Shown here: piece by piece, positions 12,554 through 21,518 of the stretch
Numbering within the stretch: position 1 is the stretch's first letter
Layout: the number at the start of each line of letters is the position of its first letter
Origin: Microgenomates group bacterium Gr01-1014_7
GTDB taxonomy: Bacteria; Patescibacteriota; Microgenomatia; Daviesbacterales; UBA10151
Length of the DNA: 35,740 bases
Assembly (NCBI GenBank): GCA_007376405.1
Contig: VMGD01000012.1
Span: 1-35,740, forward strand
Direction of reading: 5' to 3'
Notes under the pieces: generated by a model
Database searches by the model: none
What the model saw: only the letters and a program-made list of their open reading frames with translations
Told to the model about the DNA's origin: nothing
Position numbers and translations under genes: made by a program

Positions 12554-12575
12554 GTATTATGTATTATGTATTAAG
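12551..12575. repeat. 7-bp-period array
   Basis: TAAGTAT TATGTAT TATGTAT TAAGC. Confidence 0.8.
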
Positions 12576-12653
12576 CAAAAAAAAAACATAATACTGACTG
12601 TTATTTTATATCTGCTTATTTATTTCATAAGGTTTCAGCAGGGAGGTTGGGAG

Positions 12654-13556
12654 TTGAAGATTGATCTTTTTAAGGTACAAAGAGATGCGCTGGACCAAAA
12701 AATTAGCCAATTTTTACCTTCACCGCAAGCTGAACTTCTGTCAGGAATTCTATTGGGACGCAGCAGAGATTTGCCGGGCCAGTTGAAACTATCCTTAAGA
12801 GACACTTCAACTTTGCATATTGTGGTGGCTTCGGGACAGAATTTGAGCATGGTGGCCGGATTTTTCCTGGGGCTATCGGGTTTAATCAGGCGGAAAAACG
12901 CTGTGATGCTTAGTTTGGCAGCGGCAATTTTCTATACGCTACTTTCAGGTTTGCAGGTGCCGATTTTACGGGCAGCGATCATGTTTTCTTTTGTATCGCT
13001 GGCACAGCTTTACGGCAGGGAAAGAGAAGGAACTTGGGTTTTAATAGTTACCGTGGGCTTAATGTTACTTGTTAATCCCCGCTGGATCACGGAAATATCC
13101 TTTCAGCTCTCTGTATTGGCCACATTTGGGGTAATAGTGGTAGCGCCAATTTTTCTCCACTGGCTGGATAAGATCCCTATTATTGGCCAGGATTTGGCTG
13201 TAAGTTTAGCTGCGCAGGTTATGATTACGCCTGTAATTGCCCAAAATTTTCATCAGTTTTCTCTGGTGGGACTCCTAACCAATGTGCTGATACTTTGGAC
13301 AGTGTCCTTTATTATGATTTTAGGCGGGGCAATGCTGGTGGCCGGCTTTTTATGGAGTAGCTTGGCATGGCTAATATCTTTAGCGGTTTCAGCGCTCTTA
13401 ACTTACTTTATTTATATAGTGCAATTTTTTGCCTCCCTCCCTTTTGCCTGGGAATATGTGGGAGAACAATGGGTAGTTATATGGATTGGATACTACATGG
13501 TGATGGGAGGAGTTTTATTAGCGCTGAATAAATCTGGAAAAATTTCTAATTTCTAA
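12654..13556 (+). CDS. comEC: ComEC/Rec2-like competence membrane protein (short form)
   Basis: LLSGILLGRSRDLPGQLKLSLRDTSTLHIVVASGQNLSMVAG; multiple TM; follows comEA. Start uncertain (TTG 12654). Confidence 0.85.
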   Translation: MKIDLFKVQRDALDQKISQFLPSPQAELLSGILLGRSRDLPGQLKLSLRDTSTLHIVVASGQNLSMVAGFFLGLSGLIRRKNAVMLSLAAAIFYTLLSGLQVPILRAAIMFSFVSLAQLYGREREGTWVLIVTVGLMLLVNPRWITEISFQLSVLATFGVIVVAPIFLHWLDKIPIIGQDLAVSLAAQVMITPVIAQNFHQFSLVGLLTNVLILWTVSFIMILGGAMLVAGFLWSSLAWLISLAVSALLTYFIYIVQFFASLPFAWEYVGEQWVVIWIGYYMVMGGVLLALNKSGKISNF

Positions 13557-13565
13557 TTTCTAATG
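13543..13565. repeat. 7-bp-period array
   Basis: AATTTCT x3 then AATG; covers the comEC stop. Confidence 0.8.
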
Positions 13566-13612
13566 AATTTTTAATGTCTTAATGTTTAAAAATTGTGTTA
13601 TGATTAAGTTGT

Positions 13613-15232
13613 ATGTTAAAACAAAAGATTTTAGAGGATCTTAAAAGAGTAGTTAGTGATTTGGGATATCCATCAGGTGATATAGTTTTATCCATTTCAA
13701 AAAATCCAACCTTCGGAGACTATAGTACAAATTTGGCTCTGCAACTTGCTAAGCTAACACAGGGCTCTAACAAGCAGACCCCGAAAGAGATTGCTAAGAA
13801 AATTGTAAATAAGTTAGGTGGCTTAAGTTACTTAGAAAAAGCAGAAGTTGCCGGCGGGGGATTTATAAATTTTTTTGTAAAGCCGGAGGATTTAGCAAAT
13901 GATTTACATGAAGTTTTGAAGGAGGGAGAAGATTTTGGAAAATCAGATATTAATAAAGGTAAAAAAGCCAGAGTAGAATTTATTTCTGCCAATCCCACCG
14001 GGCCTCTGCATATCGGGAATGCCAGAAGCGGGCCACTGGGAGATGTAATCGCCAATATTTTAACCTCCCAGGGCTATGAGGTTTTAAGGGAGTTTATAGA
14101 TAATAATGTAGGAGAACAGGTTAAAGCTTTGGGGGCAACAATCAAAGCAAAGCTGCATGGGAATTTAGCTGAAGAGAATCAGTATCAGGGAGAATATATT
14201 GACGAGCTGGTTAAGCACTTAGAGGCTGATATAGAGAATTTATCCGATGAAGAGACAGGCAGCCTGGCGGTAGAGATGATGCATGAGGAAATTATGGCCG
14301 ACTCTCATGCCATGGGAATTAAATTTGATTTGGTAGTGCACGAGTCCGAACTACGTAAGGAAGCTGCAGAGATAATAGATGAGCTTAAAAAAGCAGGAGT
14401 GGTTAAAGAAAAAGACGGAGCATTGTGGCTGGCGCCAAATGATGAGTTTTTAAAAGATCGGGAAACTGTTATTCAAAAATCTGATGGAGGATATACTTAT
14501 TTCACAGCCGATATTGTTTACCACAAGCAAAAATTCCAGTCCGGTGCAGACCCAATTATAGATATTTTTGGCAGCAATCATCATGGTCATGTTCCCAGGC
14601 TTCAGGCTGCAGTTTCTGCTTTAGGTTTTGATCCAGGTAAGCTGAAAGTTGTGCTTTATCAGTATGTCAGGGTTAAAAGAGGAAATATTGTGGTTAAGAT
14701 GAGTAAAAGAGCGGGAAATTTTATAACTGCCCGGGAAGTTTTGGATGAGGTAGGGAAGGATGCTTTCAGGTTTTATCTTCTAAGATTTGCTCCGCAAACT
14801 CATATGGATTTTGATTTGGAGCTTTTAAAGGAGGAGTCAAGCAAGAATCCGGTTTTTTATGTTCAATATGCGCATGCCAGGATGGCAAATATTTTGAATA
14901 AGGTTCAAGTGAATAAGATTCAAGAATCAAGCGTCAAGAGTCAAGAAGTGGATTTTGCTCAGTTAAACAATACGAGCGAAATAAATTTAATCAAACATCT
15001 ACTAGCCTTTCCCGATTTGGTAACAGAGCTGGCTTTAAATTTAGCGGTTCATCAGTTGACAGAATATGCCATTAATTTAGCTGATCTTTTTCATAAATTT
15101 TATGAGAACTGTCCTGTTTTACAGGCTCAAAACGATTTAAGGGAAGCAAGATTGTCACTAGTGGAGGCCTCGAGAATTACTCTGGCAAATACTTTAAAAT
15201 TTTTAGGAGTTTCAGCTCCGGAAAGGATGTAG
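13613..15232 (+). CDS. argS: Arginyl-tRNA synthetase
   Basis: FISANPTGPLHIGNARSGPLGDVIANIL; VVKMSKRAGNFITAREVLDEVG. Confidence 0.97.
   Translation: MLKQKILEDLKRVVSDLGYPSGDIVLSISKNPTFGDYSTNLALQLAKLTQGSNKQTPKEIAKKIVNKLGGLSYLEKAEVAGGGFINFFVKPEDLANDLHEVLKEGEDFGKSDINKGKKARVEFISANPTGPLHIGNARSGPLGDVIANILTSQGYEVLREFIDNNVGEQVKALGATIKAKLHGNLAEENQYQGEYIDELVKHLEADIENLSDEETGSLAVEMMHEEIMADSHAMGIKFDLVVHESELRKEAAEIIDELKKAGVVKEKDGALWLAPNDEFLKDRETVIQKSDGGYTYFTADIVYHKQKFQSGADPIIDIFGSNHHGHVPRLQAAVSALGFDPGKLKVVLYQYVRVKRGNIVVKMSKRAGNFITAREVLDEVGKDAFRFYLLRFAPQTHMDFDLELLKEESSKNPVFYVQYAHARMANILNKVQVNKIQESSVKSQEVDFAQLNNTSEINLIKHLLAFPDLVTELALNLAVHQLTEYAINLADLFHKFYENCPVLQAQNDLREARLSLVEASRITLANTLKFLGVSAPERM
14902..14948. 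repeat. 7-bp-period array in frame in argS
   Basis: GTTCAAG TGAATAA GATTCAA GAATCAA GCGTCAA GAGTCAA GAAG. Confidence 0.8.
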
Positions 15233-15235
15233 TTA

Positions 15236-16219
15236 ATGTTTGGAAGACGCCATTCTGGCAGACGACACACTAATGTAATATTTGTTATCTTTAGGCTGTT
15301 TTTAAGCCTGATAATGTTTGCTCTGCTTTTAGGAGGAGTTTATTCAGCATATAAGCATTTTTCCGGTGTTGACCCTCTTAAAGCCGACCCGATGGCGATA
15401 GTTTCCCAAATCACCGCATTAATTCCTTCAGTAAAATCCATACCCATAAAAATCCCTCAAAATATTTTAGGCCAGACACAACAGGCAGCCGGCATCGGCA
15501 AGATGTTGTTTAAATTTATGATAGTGGCAGATTCCCATAATGATAATGAAAGTTTAAGCAAAGCTATCTTTCAGGCCAAGAAGTCTCATCCGGATTTAGC
15601 ATTTATTATTGGTTTAGGTGACTATACGGATGTTGGCACGAAAGATGAACTAAAGAAAGCCAAACAAGTTTTTGATAGCAGCGGTTTACGTTACTTTTTG
15701 ATTCCCGGTGACCATGATTTTTGGGAAGCAAGAGAAAATGGTGAAGCTGACAGCAATTTCAGGGAAATTTTTGGGCCAACTTACCAAGCCTTTGATTTTG
15801 AAGGTTTTAAATTTTTGACTTTAAATAACAGTGACAATTATTTAGGAGTGGATGAGCAGCAAATGGTTTGGATAGGCAGTGAGCTGGAAAAGGCAAAAAC
15901 AGATAGTGTTAAAGGGATTTATGTTTTTTTACATGAGCCGCTTTTTCACCCGTCATCTGACAGGGTAATGGGAAAAGTGGATAGTAAATTAAAGCAACAA
16001 GCCCAAAGTTTGATTCTGCAATTTAAAACTGCGGGAGTAAAAAAGATTTTTTCAGGGGATATTCATTATTTCAGTGAATACCCGGAGCCTGCAACCGCTC
16101 TTCCAATGGTAACTGTTGGGGCTATAACAAAAGAAAGAAATCCTCAAGCTCCCAGGTTTGCAGTAGGGTATATGTTTGGAGATGGTACTGTCAGGGTAGA
16201 GGATGTGGAAATTAAGTAG
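15236..16219 (+). CDS. Membrane-anchored metallophosphoesterase
   Basis: N-terminal TM; VADSHNDN, GLGDYTD, IPGDHDFW, FSGDIHYFS motifs. Confidence 0.85.
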   Translation: MFGRRHSGRRHTNVIFVIFRLFLSLIMFALLLGGVYSAYKHFSGVDPLKADPMAIVSQITALIPSVKSIPIKIPQNILGQTQQAAGIGKMLFKFMIVADSHNDNESLSKAIFQAKKSHPDLAFIIGLGDYTDVGTKDELKKAKQVFDSSGLRYFLIPGDHDFWEARENGEADSNFREIFGPTYQAFDFEGFKFLTLNNSDNYLGVDEQQMVWIGSELEKAKTDSVKGIYVFLHEPLFHPSSDRVMGKVDSKLKQQAQSLILQFKTAGVKKIFSGDIHYFSEYPEPATALPMVTVGAITKERNPQAPRFAVGYMFGDGTVRVEDVEIK

Positions 16220-16224
16220 GCCTT

Positions 16225-16740
16225 ATGTTACAGAAAACACTAATAATTATTAAACCTGACGGGGTTCAAAAAGGCCTGACAGATGAGATTATCAGAAGAT
16301 ACGGCGCTGTAGGGCTTAAGGTTATAAAGAGAAAAGATACGATGGCTCCTCTGGAGATAGTGGAAAAGCACTATCCGATGGACCCAGGATATCTTCGTTC
16401 AATTGGGAAAAAAACCATAGCTGCCGGACAAAAAGTAAAATCGCCGGAAGATCAGGGCAGGAATGTGGTTAATTGGCTGCGAAAGTTTATTACTTCCGGC
16501 CCGGTTGTGGTGATTCTTTTGGAAGGGGATGATGCTGTGGCAGTTGCCCGAGCCGTAACCGGTTTTACTGATCCATCAACAGCCGAAAAGGGAACCATCA
16601 GAGGGGATTTGGGAACAGATTCAATTCTTGTAGCCAATAAAGAACAGCGCCCGGTTTATAACCTAATTCATGCCTCTGGTTCTCCGGAGGAAGCTGAAAA
16701 AGAAATTAAGCTTTGGTTTGGTCGGGGTGCTGGGAATTGA
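16225..16740 (+). CDS. ndk: Nucleoside diphosphate kinase
   Basis: KTLIIIKPDGVQKGLTDEII; TGFTDPSTAEKGTIRGDLG; NLIHASGSPEEAEKEI (catalytic His). Confidence 0.95.
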   Translation: MLQKTLIIIKPDGVQKGLTDEIIRRYGAVGLKVIKRKDTMAPLEIVEKHYPMDPGYLRSIGKKTIAAGQKVKSPEDQGRNVVNWLRKFITSGPVVVILLEGDDAVAVARAVTGFTDPSTAEKGTIRGDLGTDSILVANKEQRPVYNLIHASGSPEEAEKEIKLWFGRGAGN

Positions 16741-16793
16741 ACCCAGTGTCTCTGCGACCCGAACGCAGCGTGATACCGATTCACTACACCCCG
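16719..16793 (-). tRNA. tRNA-Pro (anticodon CGG), CCA encoded
   Basis: CGGGGTG acceptor / CACCCCG-A-CCA; anticodon arm CTGCG-TTCGGGT-CGCAG; T arm CTGGG-TTCAATT-CCCAG. Confidence 0.93.
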
Positions 16794-16837
16794 CAGCTTA
16801 AATTATACCCCCTGAAGTGTTAGAATTATATATGTTT

Positions 16838-16911
16838 GGCCCTGTAGCTCAACGGATTAGAGCGGCCGCGTCCTAAGCGGTAGGTTGTGAGTTCGATTCT
16901 CGCCAGGGCCG
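16838..16911 (+). tRNA. tRNA-Arg (anticodon CCT), CCA not encoded
   Basis: GGCCCTG / CAGGGCC acceptor; anticodon arm GCCGC-GTCCTAA-GCGGT; T arm GTGAG-TTCGATT-CTCGC. Confidence 0.93.
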
Positions 16912-16920
16912 CATCCGAAT

Positions 16921-17610
16921 ATGTCAAAACGTTATAAATTAGTATTTTTGATCAGGTTTTTTGGATATTTAATCTTTTTTACCGGGCTTTTGAGCTTTAT
17001 TTTTGTATTGGGGCCTGTGGTTTCCGCAGAAGTTAACTACAGAATAGACAGGGTTTTTGGGGTAAAACACCAGATAGCTGCATCCACCTCGAAGGAGTCA
17101 AAGTCCACCTTCGAGGTGTCGCCGGGTCCGGGTTTTGGTTCTGTTCAGGCGCAGGAAAATACAATTATTCCCGTATCAACAGAGTATGGAATAGTGATTG
17201 AAAAAATAAATGCCAACTCAAAAGTAATTGCCGGCGTTAACCCTGCTAATGAGCGGGAATATACCGGAGCTCTTTCACAGGGTGTGGCAGAAGCTTTGGG
17301 CTCAACTCTTCCCGGACAGCCCGGGAATTTATATTTATTTTCCCATTCAACAGATGCTCCCTGGAATATTATCCGCTATAATGCCACATTTTATTTATTA
17401 AGGGAGCTGGAACCCGGGGATCGGGTGATTATTTTTTATCGCAATATTAGATATGATTATGTGGTTTTTGATAAAACCATTGCTGCACCAACTGATATTT
17501 CATTTTTAACCAACAGATATGAGACACCGGTTTTAACTTTGCAAACCTGTGATCCGCCGGGAACTTTGCTTAACAGGCTAGTTGTGAGAGCAAAGCTGGT
17601 CAGTAGTTAG
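16921..17610 (+). CDS. Sortase family transpeptidase
   Basis: N-terminal TM; LFSHSTD (His); VLTLQTCDPPGTLLNRLVVRAKL (TLxTC...R). Confidence 0.9.
   Translation: MSKRYKLVFLIRFFGYLIFFTGLLSFIFVLGPVVSAEVNYRIDRVFGVKHQIAASTSKESKSTFEVSPGPGFGSVQAQENTIIPVSTEYGIVIEKINANSKVIAGVNPANEREYTGALSQGVAEALGSTLPGQPGNLYLFSHSTDAPWNIIRYNATFYLLRELEPGDRVIIFYRNIRYDYVVFDKTIAAPTDISFLTNRYETPVLTLQTCDPPGTLLNRLVVRAKLVSS
17085..17128. repeat. Palindromic element inside the sortase gene
   Basis: CACCTCGAAGG-AGTCAAAGTCCA-CCTTCGAGGTG, 11-bp stem; in-frame peptide TSKESKSTFEV. Confidence 0.85.
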
Positions 17611-17690
17611 TATTACGTAGTATGTATTAAGTATTATGGGAAGAAAGATTTTGAAAACCCTTAATACATAATACTTGATACTTAATACTT
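17608..17690. repeat. Two inverted 7-bp-period arrays forming a long hairpin
   Basis: TTACGTA GTATGTA TTAAGTA TTATGGG ... CCC TTAATAC ATAATAC TTGATAC TTAATAC. Confidence 0.8.
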
Positions 17691-17716
17691 TTTAATAAAT
17701 AAGCTAGAATATATCT

Positions 17717-18805
17717 ATGTCAAAAAGATTTATCATAACAATTATCACTCTAGTCGTCATTGCCGTGGCTGCGGCCATTGCCATTTTTTTGGCCAAAGGC
17801 TATACGGTTTCCACTAAGGAAAAAAGAATTGTCGGCACCGGCATTATCAATATTACCTCAGAACCTGATGCTGCCTCGGTTTTTATAGATGGCCATTTAA
17901 CAACTGCCACCAATGCCACCGTTTCTTCCCTGGCTCCCAAAATTTATTCCGTAAAGGTTATCAAAGAAGGTTTTATTCCCTGGGAGCGGGAAGTTGAAGT
18001 TAAAGAAGGACTGGTTACTCCTTTGAAAATTACCCTTTTTCCTGCTATCCCCACAATGTATCCGCTTACCTTTACCGGTGTGGCCAATCCGGTTTTGAGT
18101 GCTGATGGATCAAAGCTGGTCTTCATTGTCGCCTCCGGCAAAAAAGCAGGAGTTTCGGTTTGGACCATGAGTCGCAATCAGCCGATTGCTTTTGCCCGTT
18201 CATCCGAGCCCCACCAAATTACTACAAACTCAGAGGTGGATTATTCAAAAGCAAGCCTTCGCTGGTCTCCTGATTCCAAACAGGTTTTGGCAACAGTAGG
18301 CAAAAATAATTATCTTTTAAATGATGATACCCTAAACACAGAGCCCAGAGATATTACAGCTATTTTGGACTCAACCTTAAAAAGCTGGGATGATGATACT
18401 AAAGCCAAAGATTTAGCCCGGATAGAGGCTATTAAAGATTTGGGTACGCAAAAACTGGCCTCTTCATCAAGTATTTTGCGTTTTTCACCGGATGAAACAA
18501 AGTTCATGTTTGCAGAAGAAAATATAAAATTCAAAGTTTATGATATAGAAAGTAAAAAGCAATATGATTTGCCCTCTGCCAAATCCCATGTTTGGCTGCC
18601 GGATTCAAGGCATGTGATTTTGGTTGACGATAATACGGTTTCCGTTATTGATTTTGACGGAACTAATAAAGCAGTGATTTATGCCGGGAAATTTGAAGAT
18701 TCATTTGTTTTTCCCTGGCCGGATTCATCAAGGCTGGTGATTATTAGTTCGTTCCCCACGCCCACAGCTTCGGAACCGAATCTTTACGGTATTAACCTGC
18801 GTTAG
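17717..18805 (+). CDS. PEGA-domain, WD40/TolB-like membrane-anchored protein
   Basis: GTGIINITSEPDAASVFIDGHLTTATNATVSSLAPKIYSVKVIKEGFIPWEREVEV; later beta-propeller-like SPDSKQVL, FSPDETKFMF, LPDSRHVI. Confidence 0.85.
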   Translation: MSKRFIITIITLVVIAVAAAIAIFLAKGYTVSTKEKRIVGTGIINITSEPDAASVFIDGHLTTATNATVSSLAPKIYSVKVIKEGFIPWEREVEVKEGLVTPLKITLFPAIPTMYPLTFTGVANPVLSADGSKLVFIVASGKKAGVSVWTMSRNQPIAFARSSEPHQITTNSEVDYSKASLRWSPDSKQVLATVGKNNYLLNDDTLNTEPRDITAILDSTLKSWDDDTKAKDLARIEAIKDLGTQKLASSSSILRFSPDETKFMFAEENIKFKVYDIESKKQYDLPSAKSHVWLPDSRHVILVDDNTVSVIDFDGTNKAVIYAGKFEDSFVFPWPDSSRLVIISSFPTPTASEPNLYGINLR

Positions 18806-18860
18806 TTTGATCCACTTTGCCCGTCTTGTGACATGGTTTTTGGATTGGTAAAATGTCCCC

Positions 18861-19883
18861 ATGTTTAATTTATCCAAAAGGATTGGCATTGATCTTGGCA
18901 CTGCCAATTCTCTGGTTTATCTGGCCGGTTCCGGCATTGTTTTAAATGAACCGACAGTGGTGGCTGTGACTACTGATGACAATAGGGTTTTGGCGGTTGG
19001 CAATGAGGCCAAGGAAATGCTCGGCAGAACTCCCGGTAATATCCTGGCCTCCCGTCCAATGAGAGATGGGGTGATTGCGGATTATGTTATTACCGAAGCC
19101 ATGATCCGCTATTTTCTGGATAAAGTCTGCGGTCCATCAAGGCTTTTTAAGCCTGAAGTAATGGTTTGTGCGCCGGCCGGGGTAACATCCGTAGAAAAAC
19201 GGGCTATTTTGGATGCCACTTTATCTGCCGGTGCAAAGGTGGCCTTTTTAATTGATGAGCCGCTGGCTGCAGCAATTGGAGCTAAAATCCCCATAGCCAA
19301 CCCCTCGGGCAATATGATTGTGGATATTGGAGGAGGGACAACCGAGGCGGCAGTAATTTGTCTGGGTGGGGTGGTAGTGCACAACTCAGTTAGGGTGGGA
19401 GGGAATAAGATCGATGAGGCGATCCAAAACTATGTCAGGAAAAAGCATAATTTAATAATAGGTGAGAGAATGGCAGAAGAGGTCAAAATAAAAATTGGAT
19501 CTGCTACCCCCCTTCGCCAAGACTCCGGGGGGCAAGGGAAAATGGAGGTTAGGGGAAGAGACTCATTTTCAGGTTTACCCAGGACTGTTGAGATAAACTC
19601 GGATGAGGTGACAGAGGCTATTTCGGATGTGACTCAAAAAATAGTGGGAGCTGCAAAAGGGGTCCTAGAACAAATTCCACCGGAGCTGGCCTCGGACATT
19701 ATTGACAAGGGGATTGTGATGAGTGGGGGGACATCGCTTCTTCGCAACCTGGACAAGCTATTAACAGATTCCCTGGGGGTGCCGGCAGCTTTGGCTGAAA
19801 ATCCGCTTTTTTGTGTGGCTTTGGGAACAGGCATGGCATTGGAGAATTTGGATATTTATAAAAGATCGGTTAGCAAGCGATAA
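18861..19883 (+). CDS. mreB: Rod shape-determining protein MreB
   Basis: IGIDLGTANSLVYLAGSGIVLNEPTVVAV; MIVDIGGGTTEAAVICLGG; EVRGRD; GIVMSGGTSLLRNLDKLL. Confidence 0.97.
   Translation: MFNLSKRIGIDLGTANSLVYLAGSGIVLNEPTVVAVTTDDNRVLAVGNEAKEMLGRTPGNILASRPMRDGVIADYVITEAMIRYFLDKVCGPSRLFKPEVMVCAPAGVTSVEKRAILDATLSAGAKVAFLIDEPLAAAIGAKIPIANPSGNMIVDIGGGTTEAAVICLGGVVVHNSVRVGGNKIDEAIQNYVRKKHNLIIGERMAEEVKIKIGSATPLRQDSGGQGKMEVRGRDSFSGLPRTVEINSDEVTEAISDVTQKIVGAAKGVLEQIPPELASDIIDKGIVMSGGTSLLRNLDKLLTDSLGVPAALAENPLFCVALGTGMALENLDIYKRSVSKR
19507..19541. repeat. GC-rich inverted element in mreB
   Basis: CCCCCCTTCGCCAAGACTCCGGGGGGCAAGGG, in-frame peptide TPLRQDSGGQGK. Confidence 0.5.
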
Positions 19884-19920
19884 GTCACTTAGGTTAATTA
19901 AGATTCTTAAGTCTCTTATG
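19881..19920. repeat. 9-bp-period array starting at the mreB stop codon
   Basis: TAAGTCACT TAGGTTAAT TAAGATTCT TAAGTCTCT. Confidence 0.85.
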
Positions 19921-20466
19921 AAAGAGGTTTTCAGTAAAACCACCCTCTTTGATAAATCTTTCTTCCAGGGCTTTAATTTGTTTATCAAGTAAAAAAGTTA
20001 CCTGGTGGCAAAGAGTTAAAAGAAAATTAGCATCATCTTCAGGATTATTGAAAAGCTTGGGGTATTCTATGAGCTGACCTAAGTCACTTAGGTTTCTTAA
20101 GTCACTTAATTTAAATGCAAGCTGGCGGAATTTAGTAACTCTAGGATCGGTTTTGGGGTAAATTTCAAACCCGTTTTGCCTCAAGAAGTCTTCATAATCC
20201 ATTAAAAGCTCTTCAAAAGAAGCCTTGGCTACACCCAGGAGTTTAATTTCGCCTTTTTTAGAAGTTTGAGATTGCCCAACCCCTTCAACTATATTTTGTT
20301 TTCCAGATCTAGCAGCTTGGTTCATCTGGTCAGCCTGGCGGTAGTCTGGTTTTAAGTTACCTAAGTTACTTAAGTCACTTAAGATATAGCGTTTGGTGAA
20401 AGCAATTGTTAAATCATGAATTATTTCTGCATAGCGATAGGTTAAAAGATATTTGACTTTGTTCAT
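19894..20466 (-). CDS. Four-helix-bundle protein (23S rRNA intervening-sequence type) with repeat-encoded insertions
   Basis: DQMNQAARSGKQNIVEGVGQSQTSKKGEIKLLGVAKASFEELLMDYEDFLR; insertions LSDLSNLGNLK and LSDLRNLSDLGQL come from 9-bp arrays. Confidence 0.85.
   Translation of the reverse strand: MNKVKYLLTYRYAEIIHDLTIAFTKRYILSDLSNLGNLKPDYRQADQMNQAARSGKQNIVEGVGQSQTSKKGEIKLLGVAKASFEELLMDYEDFLRQNGFEIYPKTDPRVTKFRQLAFKLSDLRNLSDLGQLIEYPKLFNNPEDDANFLLTLCHQVTFLLDKQIKALEERFIKEGGFTENLFHKRLKNLN
20073..20110. repeat. 9-bp-period array in frame
   Basis: TAAGTCACT TAGGTTTCT TAAGTCACT TAATTT. Confidence 0.85.
20351..20386. repeat. 9-bp-period array in frame
   Basis: TAAGTTACC TAAGTTACT TAAGTCACT TAAGATATA. 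Confidence 0.85.
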
Positions 20467-20483
20467 GATATTATCATAACATG
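20464..20483. promoter_or_regulatory. Divergent leaderless promoter pair
   Basis: CATGATATTATCATAACATG: plus TATTAT-6-ATG(20481); minus TATGAT-6-ATG(20466). Confidence 0.6.
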
Positions 20484-21518
20484 CTTATTGGTTTTGATGG
20501 ATCAAGAGCTTTTTCAAAGACAAGAACCGGCACTGAAAATTATTCATATCAGTTGTTAAAGGCTCTGTCTGGGATTGATAAAAAGAATAAGTATTTGGTT
20601 TATTTAAGACTTGGGAATGAGGTTAAAGTTTCGCAGTGGCCAAAGAATTTTCAATTTTCAATTCTCAATTTTAAATTTTTATGGACACAGGTAGGGCTTT
20701 CTCTACAAACATTTAAAGACAAAATGGATGTATTGTTTGTTCCGGCCCATACCTTGCCACTTATAAGAAAGCCTGGATTAAAGACGGTAGTCACTGTACA
20801 TGATCTCGGGTCAGAGTATCTACCACAAATGCACCAATTTAAGCAAAGGCTCTACTTAAGTTTCATGCAAAGATATCAGTTAAAGGGAGCCACTAAAATT
20901 ATAGCCGTATCAAATGCTACCAAAGAAGATTTGATTAAGAAGATTGGAATAAATCCCGGGAAAGTAGAAGTAGTATATGAAGGTCACGATAAAGATAAAT
21001 TTAAAAGTGATATATTAGTTGAGAGTTTGAAACAGTATTATCTATTTGTGGGAACCATACAGCCAAGAAAAAATATCGAAAGGATAATTGAAGCTGCATA
21101 TAGAATAAAACAGAAATTAGTTATAGCAGGATCAAAGGGGTGGGGTAGAAAGCTTAAGGTAGTAGGTAATGTAGAGTTTTTAGGTTATGTGCCGGATAAA
21201 AAATTAGCTAAACTGTACAAAGGGGCAATTGCTTTGCTTTTTCCCTCTCTTTTTGAAGGATTTGGACTGCCCATTTTGGAAGCACAAGCTTGTGGCTGTC
21301 CTGTAATTACTTCCAATATCTCCTCTATGCCTGAGGTTGCAGGAAAAGGGGCTATATATGTGAATCCGTATAATCTAGATGATATAGTTAGGGGAATGAT
21401 TAAAATAAATAACCAAGATACAAGAAACAAGTTAATTAAACTTGGATTTGAGAATATAAAAAGATTTAGTTGGGAGAAGTGCGCCAGGGAAACATTAAAA
21501 GTGCTGGAGGATTTATGA
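20481..21518 (+). CDS. Glycosyltransferase family 4
   Basis: TVHDLGSEYLPQMHQ; KIIAVSNATKEDLI; YLFVGTIQPRKNIERIIEA; PSLFEGFGLPILEAQACGCPVITSN. Confidence 0.95.
   Translation: MLIGFDGSRAFSKTRTGTENYSYQLLKALSGIDKKNKYLVYLRLGNEVKVSQWPKNFQFSILNFKFLWTQVGLSLQTFKDKMDVLFVPAHTLPLIRKPGLKTVVTVHDLGSEYLPQMHQFKQRLYLSFMQRYQLKGATKIIAVSNATKEDLIKKIGINPGKVEVVYEGHDKDKFKSDILVESLKQYYLFVGTIQPRKNIERIIEAAYRIKQKLVIAGSKGWGRKLKVVGNVEFLGYVPDKKLAKLYKGAIALLFPSLFEGFGLPILEAQACGCPVITSNISSMPEVAGKGAIYVNPYNLDDIVRGMIKINNQDTRNKLIKLGFENIKRFSWEKCARETLKVLEDL
20646..20680. repeat. 7-bp-period array in frame in the glycosyltransferase
   Basis: AATTTTC AATTTTC AATTCTC AATTTTA AATTTTT (FQFSILNFKFL). Confidence 0.75.
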
